From: Acidobacteriota bacterium
GTDB taxonomy: Bacteria > Acidobacteriota > Terriglobia > UBA7540
Direction of reading: 5' to 3'
DNA length: 6,323 nucleotides
Assembly (NCBI GenBank): GCA_021828225.1
Contig: JAKASH010000187.1
Coordinates: 1-6,323, forward strand
Shown here: positions 1 to 5,367 of the stretch, piece by piece
Layout of the letters: the number at the start of each line of letters is the position of its first letter
Numbering within the stretch: position 1 is the first letter of the stretch
Position numbers and translations under genes: made by a program
The notes under the pieces: model-generated
Databases searched by the model: none
What the model was told of the DNA's origin: nothing
What the model saw: the letters and a program-made list of their open reading frames with translations, nothing else

Positions 1-899
1 CGCAGTTCCAGTACCTGGCCCAGAAGAACCAGAGCGGTGATCACCGCTGCCGCCTCAAAATAAACATCCACCCCTCCAGCCTGGTTCCTGAACGAAGGGG
101 GAAAAATCCACGGGAAAAGGGCAGCGATCAGGCTGTAGGAATAGGCCACGCTGACGCCGAGTCCGATCAACGTGAACATGTTCAGGCTTCGATTAACAAT
201 TGAGCGCCAGCCTCGTACAAAGAACGGCCAGCCGCCCCAGAGAACCACCGGAGTGCTCAGTACCATCTCAAACCAAGTCCAGAAGTTCGGTGAGGCCAGG
301 CGATCCAGGGGCTGCCCGGGAATGTATTTTCCCATGGCTGAAGCCAGAACCGGGATTGTCAGGATCGTGCTGACCCAGAACCGACGTTTCATGTCGCGCA
401 GTTCGGTGTTCTCCTCTTCCTCCGCGGTCGCGGCTCTTGGTTCCAGGGCCATCCCGCAGATTGGGCAACTTCCCGGTTCGCTCCGGACAATTTCCGGGTG
501 CATCGGGCAGGTGTACTCGATTTTGGTAGCCGGTGCCTTGGGACTGACCGGCTCCAGTGCCATGCCGCATTTCGGGCAGGCGCCCGGCTCCTGCTGCCGT
601 ACCTCCGGATGCATGGGGCAAGTATAGCCCTCCGATCTCACGGGTCCCGCCGGTTTCTGCGAGGGCTGGCGCACTTGCGGCAAATCCTTTTCATCCGCAA
701 GGAGCCGATCAGGGTCCGCACGAAACATCTCGGCGCAATGCGCGGAGCAAAAATAGTAAGTCTTGCCGCCGCGCAGTTGGCTTACCGCGGCCTGCTGCGG
801 GTCCACACTCATTCCGCAGACCGGGTCTTTCGTCATTTGGCTGACAGGCTCGTGCGGTCCATGAGCTTTGTGTTGCGTTGGTGCACAAGACTTATCCAT
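1..899 (-). CDS. Heavy-metal (Cu/Ag-type) P1B ATPase, N-terminal part, cut by the window edge
   Basis: Predicted inner-membrane pump that would use ATP to export a soft metal, most likely Cu(I) or Ag(I), from the cytoplasm. About 300 N-terminal residues are visible. In order: a YHS domain at about residues 24-66 (DPVCGM, then paired Cys C51 and C55); two heavy-metal-binding modules at about 92-117 and 129-154, each with YTCPMHPE, then CPxCGMALEP; and then hydrophobic segments near 174-190, 205-223, 241-262 and 279-297, matching the early helices of this family. The phosphorylation (DKTGT), CPx and ATP-binding motifs lie beyond the left edge, so metal specificity cannot be read directly. The ATG at 897-899 follows GGAGGT with 6 bases of spacing. 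It lies 37 bases after the SHOCT gene, probably in the same transcript. The combination of YHS plus two CPMHP modules is known from CopA/SilP-like pumps. Family certain, substrate inferred. Confidence 0.93.
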   Translation of the reverse strand, partial: MDKSCAPTQHKAHGPHEPVSQMTKDPVCGMSVDPQQAAVSQLRGGKTYYFCSAHCAEMFRADPDRLLADEKDLPQVRQPSQKPAGPVRSEGYTCPMHPEVRQQEPGACPKCGMALEPVSPKAPATKIEYTCPMHPEIVRSEPGSCPICGMALEPRAATAEEEENTELRDMKRRFWVSTILTIPVLASAMGKYIPGQPLDRLASPNFWTWFEMVLSTPVVLWGGWPFFVRGWRSIVNRSLNMFTLIGLGVSVAYSYSLIAALFPWIFPPSFRNQAGGVDVYFEAAAVITALVLLGQVLEL

Positions 900-936
900 A
901 CGCTCACCTCCCCGTCTGGATGCCGCCGCAAAGAGA

Positions 937-1131
937 TTACTGACGTCGCAAGTCCATCAGCATGCACCCGTACTCAGTCTTGTCGATCTCTCCGCTGGCA
1001 TAGCGTCGCTTTAAGATCTGCTCTGGCGTTTCGCGAGATCCGCCTGCCCCGCGGGAAGCCACGACCACCCACCGGATGACGAACGCCGCCGCGATAATGA
1101 TCAAGATCCAGAAAATCCACATCCCACCCAT
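937..1131 (-). CDS. Small SHOCT-domain membrane protein
   Basis: A 64-residue protein with one N-terminal membrane helix (about residues 5-25), a short linker, and a C-terminal SHOCT motif at about 36-63 ([15 protein letters not shown] followed by the Tyr- and Leu-containing tail). SHOCT is a short oligomerisation-type domain often found at the end of small membrane proteins; its biochemical role is not defined. The gene lies directly upstream of the metal ATPase on the same strand, a common neighbourhood for such proteins in copper and silver clusters, so a role in assembling or modulating the pump is plausible but inferred. An alternative start is the ATG at 1122 (residue 4), with GGGTGGG just before it; neither start has a canonical ribosome binding site. 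Confidence 0.85.
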   Translation of the reverse strand: MGGMWIFWILIIIAAAFVIRWVVVASRGAGGSRETPEQILKRRYASGEIDKTEYGCMLMDLRRQ

Positions 1132-1372
1132 TGCCCACGTAGAACACCATCCTTCCTCATTCTAAGAACCACGAACCTGATTCATCATTTCTCAAATCAG
1201 CTATAGTTCGTTTCGGGTCGAGCTCGACCGTTTCGCTTCACATCCTGCCGGCAGCTCCACGAGATGAAATGCATTCCTACGTGTTCATAGTGTTCATGAA
1301 TGACCATTTGCTCGCTACCCTTGGATATTACGATGCTGTAGCCGGGCCCAAAGGGCAGAGCGAAAGTCTGGG
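1132..1372. other. Gap between methyltransferase-family gene and SHOCT gene
   Basis: A 241-base stretch with no recognised gene. It holds a perfect 14-base palindrome (GGTCGAGCTCGACC, 1216-1229) flanked by two direct copies of CGTTTCG, and an AT-rich stretch nearer the SHOCT start that could hold a promoter, although no clean -35/-10 pair was found. A minus-strand micro-ORF of 36 codons (1197-1307, ATG to TGA) is present; its reading frame stays open upstream to about 1390 but has no other usual start codon there. The gap is much longer than the other spaces in this gene set, so the SHOCT-ATPase pair may have its own promoter here. Confidence 0.4.
1216..1229. repeat. 14-base perfect palindrome with flanking CGTTTCG direct repeats
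   Basis: GGTCGAGCTCGACC equals its own reverse complement. CGTTTCG occurs immediately to the left and again immediately to the right in the same orientation. It lies about 85 bases upstream of the SHOCT start, where a repressor or activator operator could sit. It does not resemble the MerR/CueR type of dyad that I know. No T-tract follows on either strand, so it is not a usual terminator. Regulatory role is inference only. Confidence 0.3.
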
Positions 1373-2029
1373 TTACCCGCGAAGCTGCGCTTCACTGTGT
1401 CTCCACCGCGGGATGAATCCCGGCGTCACCGAGGCGTACCGAGCGTAAGTATCGCCGAACTCCTTGAACGCTTCGCGCTCCTCGCGATGGGCAAGCTTCA
1501 CGTACATCACCACCAGGACCGGAAACATCGCCAAGGTCAGCGGCGTTGGCCACTGGAGTAAGAATCCAATCATGATCAAGATGAACGCAGCGTATTGGGG
1601 ATGACGCATGCGGGCGTATGCGCCCGTGGTGGCGAGCTTGTGCTCACGCTGCGCGTTGTACAGCACCTTCCAGGCCACCCAAAGCAGCACAAACCCGCCA
1701 TAGATCACAATCTCGCTCACTATGTGGATGGGGTCAAGCATGGCGTCACCCTTCAGACCCAGCAGCGTGTGCCAGAGATGGCCAGCATTGTGGGAGTAGA
1801 GATTGACACCGGGGTAGTGGCGGCTGAGCCAACCATAGAATAAATAAATGGTGAGCGGGAAGCCATACATTTCGCTGAAGAGCGCGACGATAAACGCCGA
1901 AAAGGCGCCAAACGAACGCCAGTCGCGCTTGGTTCGCGGGTGGTAGAAACTAAACGCAAAAATAATGAAGATCGCCGAGTTGACAATCACAATACCCCAA
2001 TGATCGTAAGTCGACATTTGAGGGTTCAT
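1373..2029 (-). CDS. Isoprenylcysteine carboxyl methyltransferase (ICMT/PEMT)-family membrane protein
   Basis: An integral membrane protein of 218 residues. Hydrophobic segments lie at about 12-28, 41-66, 103-123 and 146-178. The C-terminal half has the family signature: RHPQY (142-146), HREE (181-184), FGDTYARY (191-198) and PGFIPR (203-208), which in ICMT and phospholipid methyltransferases bind S-adenosylmethionine and shape the active site. Bacteria generally lack CaaX-prenylated proteins, so the usual name does not tell the substrate; a lipid or small molecule is possible. It has a strong GGAGG 8 bases before the ATG. It lies 65 bases after the DUF5676-like gene on the same strand. Relatives of this family recur in bacterial metal-resistance clusters, but their role there is not established. 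Family assignment is firm; function unknown. Confidence 0.88.
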   Translation of the reverse strand: MNPQMSTYDHWGIVIVNSAIFIIFAFSFYHPRTKRDWRSFGAFSAFIVALFSEMYGFPLTIYLFYGWLSRHYPGVNLYSHNAGHLWHTLLGLKGDAMLDPIHIVSEIVIYGGFVLLWVAWKVLYNAQREHKLATTGAYARMRHPQYAAFILIMIGFLLQWPTPLTLAMFPVLVVMYVKLAHREEREAFKEFGDTYARYASVTPGFIPRWRHSEAQLRG

Positions 2030-2094
2030 TGGAAATTCCTCCGTTCACTGACTTCATGCGGTCGCACCGCTCTTGCGGAATTGGCGGGCGCACC

Positions 2095-2367
2095 TTAAGC
2101 GCTCGCTTGCCGTCCACGCTGACTCACAACGTTATAAATGGGCACCCAGATCAGCGTGAAGTACCAGCCATATCCGTAGCTTTCGATCAGCCCCAGAATG
2201 AAGCTCCTCCAACTGATCCATTGGAATCCCGGGAGCAGTTTCTGCCAGGTTTGGAACATAGCGTGGGCTGGGAAAAGCAGGTCGAAGCCCACGCACAGCA
2301 CGAACGAGATCGCCAGAAACAAGCACGTGGCGTGGCCAACCCCTTTGAATGAAACACCGTGTGACAT
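2095..2367 (-). CDS. DUF5676-like small membrane protein
   Basis: A 90-residue protein with two predicted membrane helices, at about 12-32 and 55-80, and a conserved-looking middle (FDLLFPAHAMFQTW, then LLPGFQWISW, then LGLIESYGYGWY). This pattern matches my memory of the DUF5676 membrane protein family, usually 80-90 residues and of unknown function, which is seen near copper/silver ATPases. The start is well supported: AGGAG lies 8 bases before the ATG. It begins 15 bases after the stop of the YHS gene, and the ribosome binding site lies in that gap, so the two are probably co-transcribed and perhaps translationally coupled. The family name is from recall and would need a profile search to confirm; the membrane topology is visible directly. 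Confidence 0.8.
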   Translation of the reverse strand: MSHGVSFKGVGHATCLFLAISFVLCVGFDLLFPAHAMFQTWQKLLPGFQWISWRSFILGLIESYGYGWYFTLIWVPIYNVVSQRGRQASA

Positions 2368-2382
2368 AGCGTTTTCTCCTTT

Positions 2383-2673
2383 CTACGATACGTAGCGCTG
2401 CCGGTCAGCGTCGAACTTGTCCAGGCATTGTCGCGAGCAGAAGCGGAAATCCTGGCCCTCGTAAACCTCCGAGTACCCTTGGCCGGAACCCACTGGCATC
2501 CCGCATACCGGATCTTTAGCCGAGGCGACACTGGACCCGTGTTCGCCGTGTTCCTCGTGATCTCCATCACCGTGTCCGCCATGGCCTCCGTGGACCATGT
2601 GCGCCCCGCAACCGAAGCGCATCATGAAGTAGAAAAAACCTGCGGTCAGTAACAGCCAAAGCCATCCTTGCAT
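2383..2673 (-). CDS. Membrane-anchored His-rich YHS-domain protein
   Basis: A 96-residue protein. An N-terminal membrane helix (about residues 3-19) is followed by a Gly/His/Asp/Glu-rich linker at 24-48 (repeats of HGGHG and EHGEHG), and then a YHS domain at about 53-95 with KDPVCGM (53-59) and the second Cys pair C79 and C83. The His-rich anchor resembles DUF2933-type proteins. The YHS and His-rich parts are likely to bind Cu or Ag, and the anchor would hold them at the inner membrane; which side they face is not clear. The start at 2673 was chosen because AAAGGAGG lies 7 bases before this ATG; an upstream in-frame ATG at 2724 lacks this. The ATPase carries a second YHS domain, so the two may pass metal between them (inference). 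Confidence 0.9.
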   Translation of the reverse strand: MQGWLWLLLTAGFFYFMMRFGCGAHMVHGGHGGHGDGDHEEHGEHGSSVASAKDPVCGMPVGSGQGYSEVYEGQDFRFCSRQCLDKFDADRQRYVS

Positions 2674-2686
2674 AACCTTCCTCCTT

Positions 2687-3052
2687 TCACTTTCCGCACA
2701 GTCGAAAGGCATTTCCCTTGCCAAAGAGCGGTGAAGACCCGTCAGAATCGCTAACTATACAGAAATGCGCAGGCTCGCGTGACACTTGCGCTGCCTGGCC
2801 TTGGCAGGAGGTCTGGACGATTGGCTGTTTTAAGGCACCCTGTGCCGCAATAGAGGCTGCGTCACGATCGTCTTGAGGGGTAAGAAAGAACATTGAAGGC
2901 GTAAGCTGAGCCGAAGCGGGTCCTGCATCGGGGCAGTCAAAACTCAACCTCGGGCGGGCAATAATTGCTAAGTCGGTTGGTGTGGATGGTGAAGCTGCGA
3001 GAAAGAAGAGGGCGGGTCTCTGCCCGCAAGCATCGCCCCACCCTCGGAGCAT
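2687..3052 (-). CDS. Possible gene of unknown function between the Met/His-rich and YHS genes
   Basis: I do not recognise this 121-residue product. Points in favour: it starts 14 bases after the stop of the upstream gene, its TGA falls 13 bases before the next start and abuts that gene's ribosome binding site, and no other long frame covers this stretch on either strand. The sequence has protein-like composition, with a short hydrophobic patch near the N-terminus (ALFFLAAS, about 18-25) and five cysteines in all (C9, C37, C86, C103, C119). Points against: no ribosome binding site precedes the ATG at 3050-3052, and no domain is recognisable. It could be an exported protein, a decayed gene or chance. 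The same frame is open further upstream to 3274, but that part overlaps the Met/His-rich gene and is probably not translated. Confidence 0.4.
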   Translation of the reverse strand: MLRGWGDACGQRPALFFLAASPSTPTDLAIIARPRLSFDCPDAGPASAQLTPSMFFLTPQDDRDAASIAAQGALKQPIVQTSCQGQAAQVSREPAHFCIVSDSDGSSPLFGKGNAFRLCGK

Positions 3053-3066
3053 TAGGACATGCAGAG

Positions 3067-3393
3067 CTACTGTTGGCGGCCTGACGGGGCCGAAGGCGAA
3101 CTGCCCGCCTGGCCGTCGCGGCCGGGCAGTGTCGGAGAATTGATTCCAGTGGCGCCGTGGCAATGCTCCGCCCCTGCACCACTTGTCGTACCGGTCATCG
3201 CTCTCGTGTTCATGTGGTGATTGGCCATCATCCGGCCCATGCCCATGTGCTGCCCCATGTTTTGTGTAGCGCACACGTTCTTTGTTCTGGCTGCTGGATT
3301 TGCAGAATTTTGCTTCGCCCGTAACACCAGCAACGGGCCGCCAAGTACAATTGCCGCGATCACGGCTGCAACCTGAGTTACACGTTTTGTCAT
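3067..3393 (-). CDS. Small exported Met/His-rich protein, probable metal binder
   Basis: A 108-residue protein. The N-terminus has a positive start (MTKR) and a hydrophobic core (about residues 7-24), like a signal peptide or membrane anchor. Residues 41-80 are rich in Met and His: QNMGQHMGMGRMM, then NHHMN, then AEHCHG. Such Met clusters bind Cu(I) or Ag(I) in periplasmic proteins; residues 85-108 are a Pro/Ser/Gly-rich tail. No named family is evident. The start at 3393 is preceded by AAAGGAGGT with 7 bases of spacing; the frame continues upstream without a better start. It appears to be the first gene of the metal cluster, since a hairpin and a possible promoter lie between it and the stress-type gene. 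A role as a periplasmic metal buffer or chaperone is inferred from composition only. Confidence 0.8.
   Translation of the reverse strand: MTKRVTQVAAVIAAIVLGGPLLVLRAKQNSANPAARTKNVCATQNMGQHMGMGRMMANHHMNTRAMTGTTSGAGAEHCHGATGINSPTLPGRDGQAGSSPSAPSGRQQ
3100..3130. repeat. Inverted repeat inside the 3' end of the Met/His-rich gene
   Basis: ACTGCCCG at 3100-3107 is the exact reverse complement of CGGGCAGT at 3123-3130, with 15 bases between that contain a further GGCC/GGCC pair. It lies in the Pro/Ser/Gly-rich tail-coding part of the small exported protein gene. It could form an RNA hairpin that affects mRNA decay or translation of the next gene, or simply reflect local composition. Confidence 0.35.
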
Positions 3394-3423
3394 TGGTAAT
3401 ACCTCCTTTAATAGACTCCGTTT

Positions 3424-3459
3424 GTTCCCGATAAATGCCATCAACGATGCCTTTGTCGA
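3424..3459 (-). promoter_or_regulatory. Weak sigma-70-like promoter candidate for the Met/His-rich gene
   Basis: On the minus strand TCGACA (3454-3459; 5 of 6 match to TTGACA) is followed after 17 bases by ATTTAT (3431-3436; poor match to TATAAT). The implied transcription start near 3424 would leave about 30 bases before the ATG at 3393. Position and spacing fit, the -10 match is weak. Confidence 0.25.
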
Positions 3460-3485
3460 GGGGGCATGAATTGCCTCCCGAGCTA

Positions 3486-3511
3486 CCAAGGGAGCATTTG
3501 TGCTCCCTTGG
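3486..3511. repeat. Perfect 11-base-pair hairpin between stress-type and Met/His-rich genes
   Basis: CCAAGGGAGCA (3486-3496) pairs exactly with TGCTCCCTTGG (3501-3511) across a four-base loop (TTTG as written). It lies 34 bases beyond the stop of the stress-type gene and about 90 bases before the next start. No T-run follows on either strand, so it is not a standard intrinsic terminator; it could still stop or pause transcription, protect an mRNA end, or act as a binding site. Confidence 0.7.
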
Positions 3512-3544
3512 CTGAGTAGCGTGCCCGCCCGGTTATCGATAGGG

Positions 3545-3949
3545 TCAGGCCCACCGTGGCAATGTGTCATATTTCGCGTACGCGGCTGGAAAGATGCGGT
3601 TCCCTGCCATCACCTTTTCGACATCGAATGTGCCGCCCTGGTTCATGATTCGCACAGCGGCATCCACTTTTCCGTCGGAAGCGGTCGCAAGAACCGCGGC
3701 CCGTCCACGCCGCAATCCGTGCAGGTATGCTTGCACCTCCAGCCTGGATGCCCCAATCCTTTCCAGTTCCCGAGTCGAGCCAACTTCGAATTCCACATTC
3801 CCGCCGTTCAACGATCCGGGATTCTCCAGCCCAAAAGGCTCACCCAAAACACGAATCTCTTCTGAAGGAAAACCACTCTCCTCAAGATCACTGACAACTT
3901 TGTTTGCCGCCACTTGGTTCTCAAATAAGCCAACCGCCGTCTTCGTCAT
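3545..3949 (-). CDS. General-stress-protein 17M-like (YflT-type) domain protein
   Basis: A soluble protein of 134 residues. Residues 2-35 (TKTAVGLFENQVAANKV, then a Glu-rich turn and EEIRVLG) match the start of the general stress protein 17M/YflT-type domain: a beta strand, an amphipathic helix and a second strand, often annotated as a heat-induced stress or ferredoxin-like alpha/beta domain. A second such unit begins near residue 66 (RLEVQAYLHGLRRGRAAVLATA). Function is unknown; such proteins are stress-linked in Bacillus. The start at 3949 is preceded by AAGGAGG 6 bases upstream; a TTG-started longer frame from 3973 would contain that ribosome binding site and is unlikely. It is the gene divergent to the histidine kinase and faces a possible shared promoter, so it is a good candidate target of that system. 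Confidence 0.82.
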   Translation of the reverse strand: MTKTAVGLFENQVAANKVVSDLEESGFPSEEIRVLGEPFGLENPGSLNGGNVEFEVGSTRELERIGASRLEVQAYLHGLRRGRAAVLATASDGKVDAAVRIMNQGGTFDVEKVMAGNRIFPAAYAKYDTLPRWA

Positions 3950-4019
3950 AATGCGCCTCCTTAATGAATTCAAACCTTAAAAAGTCTCCGCGGGGCTAAC
4001 TGCTACTACCCTGCGTACG

Positions 4020-4047
4020 CTCATAGGAGGGGCAATCAGGTTGCCAA
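4020..4047 (-). promoter_or_regulatory. Sigma-70-like promoter candidate for the stress-type gene
   Basis: On the minus strand TTGGCA (4042-4047; 5 of 6 match) is followed after 16 bases by TATGAG (4020-4025; 4 of 6). The start of transcription would be near 4013, about 65 bases before the ATG at 3949. It overlaps the sigma-54-like element and is a competing reading of the same bases. Confidence 0.35.
4030..4046. promoter_or_regulatory. Near-palindromic sigma-54-like (-24/-12) promoter candidate, readable on both strands
   Basis: The bases contain the inverted repeat GGCAA-TCAGG-TTGCC. On the plus strand GGGCAATCAGGTTGCC (4030-4045) has the -24 GG and -12 GC at the spacing of the known consensus TGGCAC-N5-TTGCW. 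On the minus strand TGGCAACCTGATTGCC (4046-4031) matches that consensus even better, with TGGCA and TTGC both intact. The minus-strand start would be about 70 bases before the stress-type gene; the plus-strand start would leave a leader of about 190 bases before the kinase. Alternatively the dyad may be a plain operator. No upstream activator sites were identified. Confidence 0.4.
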
Positions 4048-4198
4048 TGCCTCGTTGTGCTTTCCATAATGCATAAGTGGCGTATTTCCGTGGGCCTCCA
4101 CTCGCCAGCTCACTATTGGAGGGATTTCGATCGAGCCAACGACAGGCCCTTTTCAGGCAAGCGATGCCTCATAAGCGCCAATGTTCGACTTCGGAGGC

Positions 4199-4226
4199 TT
4201 TGTGGTAAGGTACCCACTGATAAAAT
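4199..4226 (+). promoter_or_regulatory. Sigma-70-like promoter candidate for the histidine kinase
   Basis: TTTGTG (4199-4204), 16 bases, then TAAAAT (4221-4226). Predicted transcription start is near 4233, just before GGAGAG and the chosen kinase ATG at 4249. Moderate match; also consistent with the shorter kinase start. Confidence 0.3.
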
Positions 4227-4248
4227 GTCTTATAGACGCGGAGAGTCC

Positions 4249-5367
4249 ATGCGCTATCAGTTGATGACGAAATTGGTCATTCTTGGTGCGACCATCGCGA
4301 TTATCAGTTTCCTTCACTATCAAACCAGGACCCAGCACATGTTGCTTCACTTACTGCTGCAACGGTCCTATTACATCCCGATATTGGTCGCAGCCCTCTG
4401 GTTCGGCTGGCGGGGAGGGATTCTGGCGGCAGCCGTGGTCGCCACGGTCTATGCTCCTTATGTGTTCGAAGTATGGTCGAAGAACCCGGCGTTCGCGCAA
4501 GCCGCCTATAGCGAAATGATCATGTTCCCAGTAATCGGAAGCGTGGCTGGGGTGCTGGCAGACATTGAAAAAAGGGAACGCAAGAAGGTCGCGCACGCGG
4601 CACAACGGCTTGCAGAGGCAAACGCGCAACTCCAAGCCTCCTTCGAACAACTGCGGCGTGCAGATCGGCTCTCGGCGCTGGGGGAGCTTTCCGCCGGCAT
4701 CGCCCACGAGGTAAGGAACCCGCTGGGCTCGATTGAGGGCGCCATTCAGATCCTTGGCAGGACAAACCTGCCGGACGCGACACGCAAAGAGTTCAGCGAC
4801 CTGGCGCAGACGGAACTCAATCGGTTGAAGGCGGTGGTGACGAACTTCCTGGAATTCGCCCGGCCACAGCGGCCGCAGCAGAGGGAAACCAATCCTGCGT
4901 CAATTCTCGAATCGGTCAACCGCCTGGCCGGCGAGACGGCGAAGATGGCGGGCGTTTCGATTCACATCGATTTGCCAGAAGACGTTCCAGCGGTAATGCT
5001 CGACCCGGAGCAAATCAAGCAGGTTATGCTGAACCTCGTCATTAACGCGATCCAGGCGACGCCGCCGCGCGGAAACGTCACGCTGCGAGCAAGGATAAAA
5101 GGAAGGGGGCTCGCGTTTGAAGTAGAAGATGAAGGGAAGGGCATTTCGCAGGAGAACCTAGAAAAGATTTTCGACCCGTTTTTTACGACACGGGCCGATG
5201 GCACTGGGTTGGGTTTGTCAATCGCCCACTCAATTGTCAGCCAGCACGGAGGAACAGTCGAGGTCAGCAGGAACAAGGGTGAAGGGTTGACTTTTGTCGT
5301 TCAGTTGCCGCTCGGTCAAGACGAGCAGCAAGCAGAGACTTTTCATTCAGGAATTCATGATGCCTAA
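4249..5367 (+). CDS. Membrane sensor histidine kinase, NtrB/ZraS-like catalytic core
   Basis: Sensor kinase of 372 residues for a two-component system at the inner membrane. Membrane segments lie at about 8-23, 43-71 (probably two helices) and 88-104, a compact DUF4118-like sensor region with almost no periplasmic domain, followed by a coiled-coil linker (about 105-140). The dimerisation/phosphoacceptor region has GELSAGIAHEVRNP (145-158) with His153 as the likely phosphorylated residue. The ATPase region has the N box (LNLVINAIQAT, N262/N266), G1 (DEGKGI, 294-299), F box (FDPFF, 308-312) and G2 (GTGLGLS, 318-324), all intact. The start at 4249 has GGAG 5 bases upstream; ATGs at 4057 and 4225 lack a good site and add a non-hydrophobic tail. 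It overlaps the receiver gene by 8 bases. Signal sensed is unknown; metal or envelope stress is inferred from neighbours. Confidence 0.92.
   Translation: MRYQLMTKLVILGATIAIISFLHYQTRTQHMLLHLLLQRSYYIPILVAALWFGWRGGILAAAVVATVYAPYVFEVWSKNPAFAQAAYSEMIMFPVIGSVAGVLADIEKRERKKVAHAAQRLAEANAQLQASFEQLRRADRLSALGELSAGIAHEVRNPLGSIEGAIQILGRTNLPDATRKEFSDLAQTELNRLKAVVTNFLEFARPQRPQQRETNPASILESVNRLAGETAKMAGVSIHIDLPEDVPAVMLDPEQIKQVMLNLVINAIQATPPRGNVTLRARIKGRGLAFEVEDEGKGISQENLEKIFDPFFTTRADGTGLGLSIAHSIVSQHGGTVEVSRNKGEGLTFVVQLPLGQDEQQAETFHSGIHDA

Noticed and set aside
498..1079. Plus-strand open frame of 193 codons
   Set aside because: It runs antisense to the ATPase and SHOCT genes, which have clear domains and ribosome binding sites; its product is Arg/Ser-rich without family features.
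1346..1358. GGGCCC/GGGC-type short dyad after the methyltransferase-family gene as terminator
   Set aside because: Stem of about 4 base pairs and no T-tract.
3012..3027. Hairpin GCGGG/CCCGC followed on the minus strand by a pyrimidine-rich run, as an intrinsic terminator
   Set aside because: The stem is only 5 base pairs and the following run is broken by several C residues; it also lies within the possible gene at 2687-3052.
3053..3274. Upstream extension of the 2687-3052 frame
   Set aside because: It overlaps the better supported Met/His-rich gene in another frame; the His-rich look of its product comes from the overlapping bases.
3564..3980. Plus-strand open frames over 3500-3980
   Set aside because: They are antisense to the stress-type gene, which has a recognisable domain and a strong ribosome binding site.
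4057..4248. Longer N-terminus for the histidine kinase (start at 4057 or 4225)
   Set aside because: No ribosome binding site precedes those starts, the extra residues look non-coding, and they would overlap the likely promoter; 4249 has GGAG at proper spacing.
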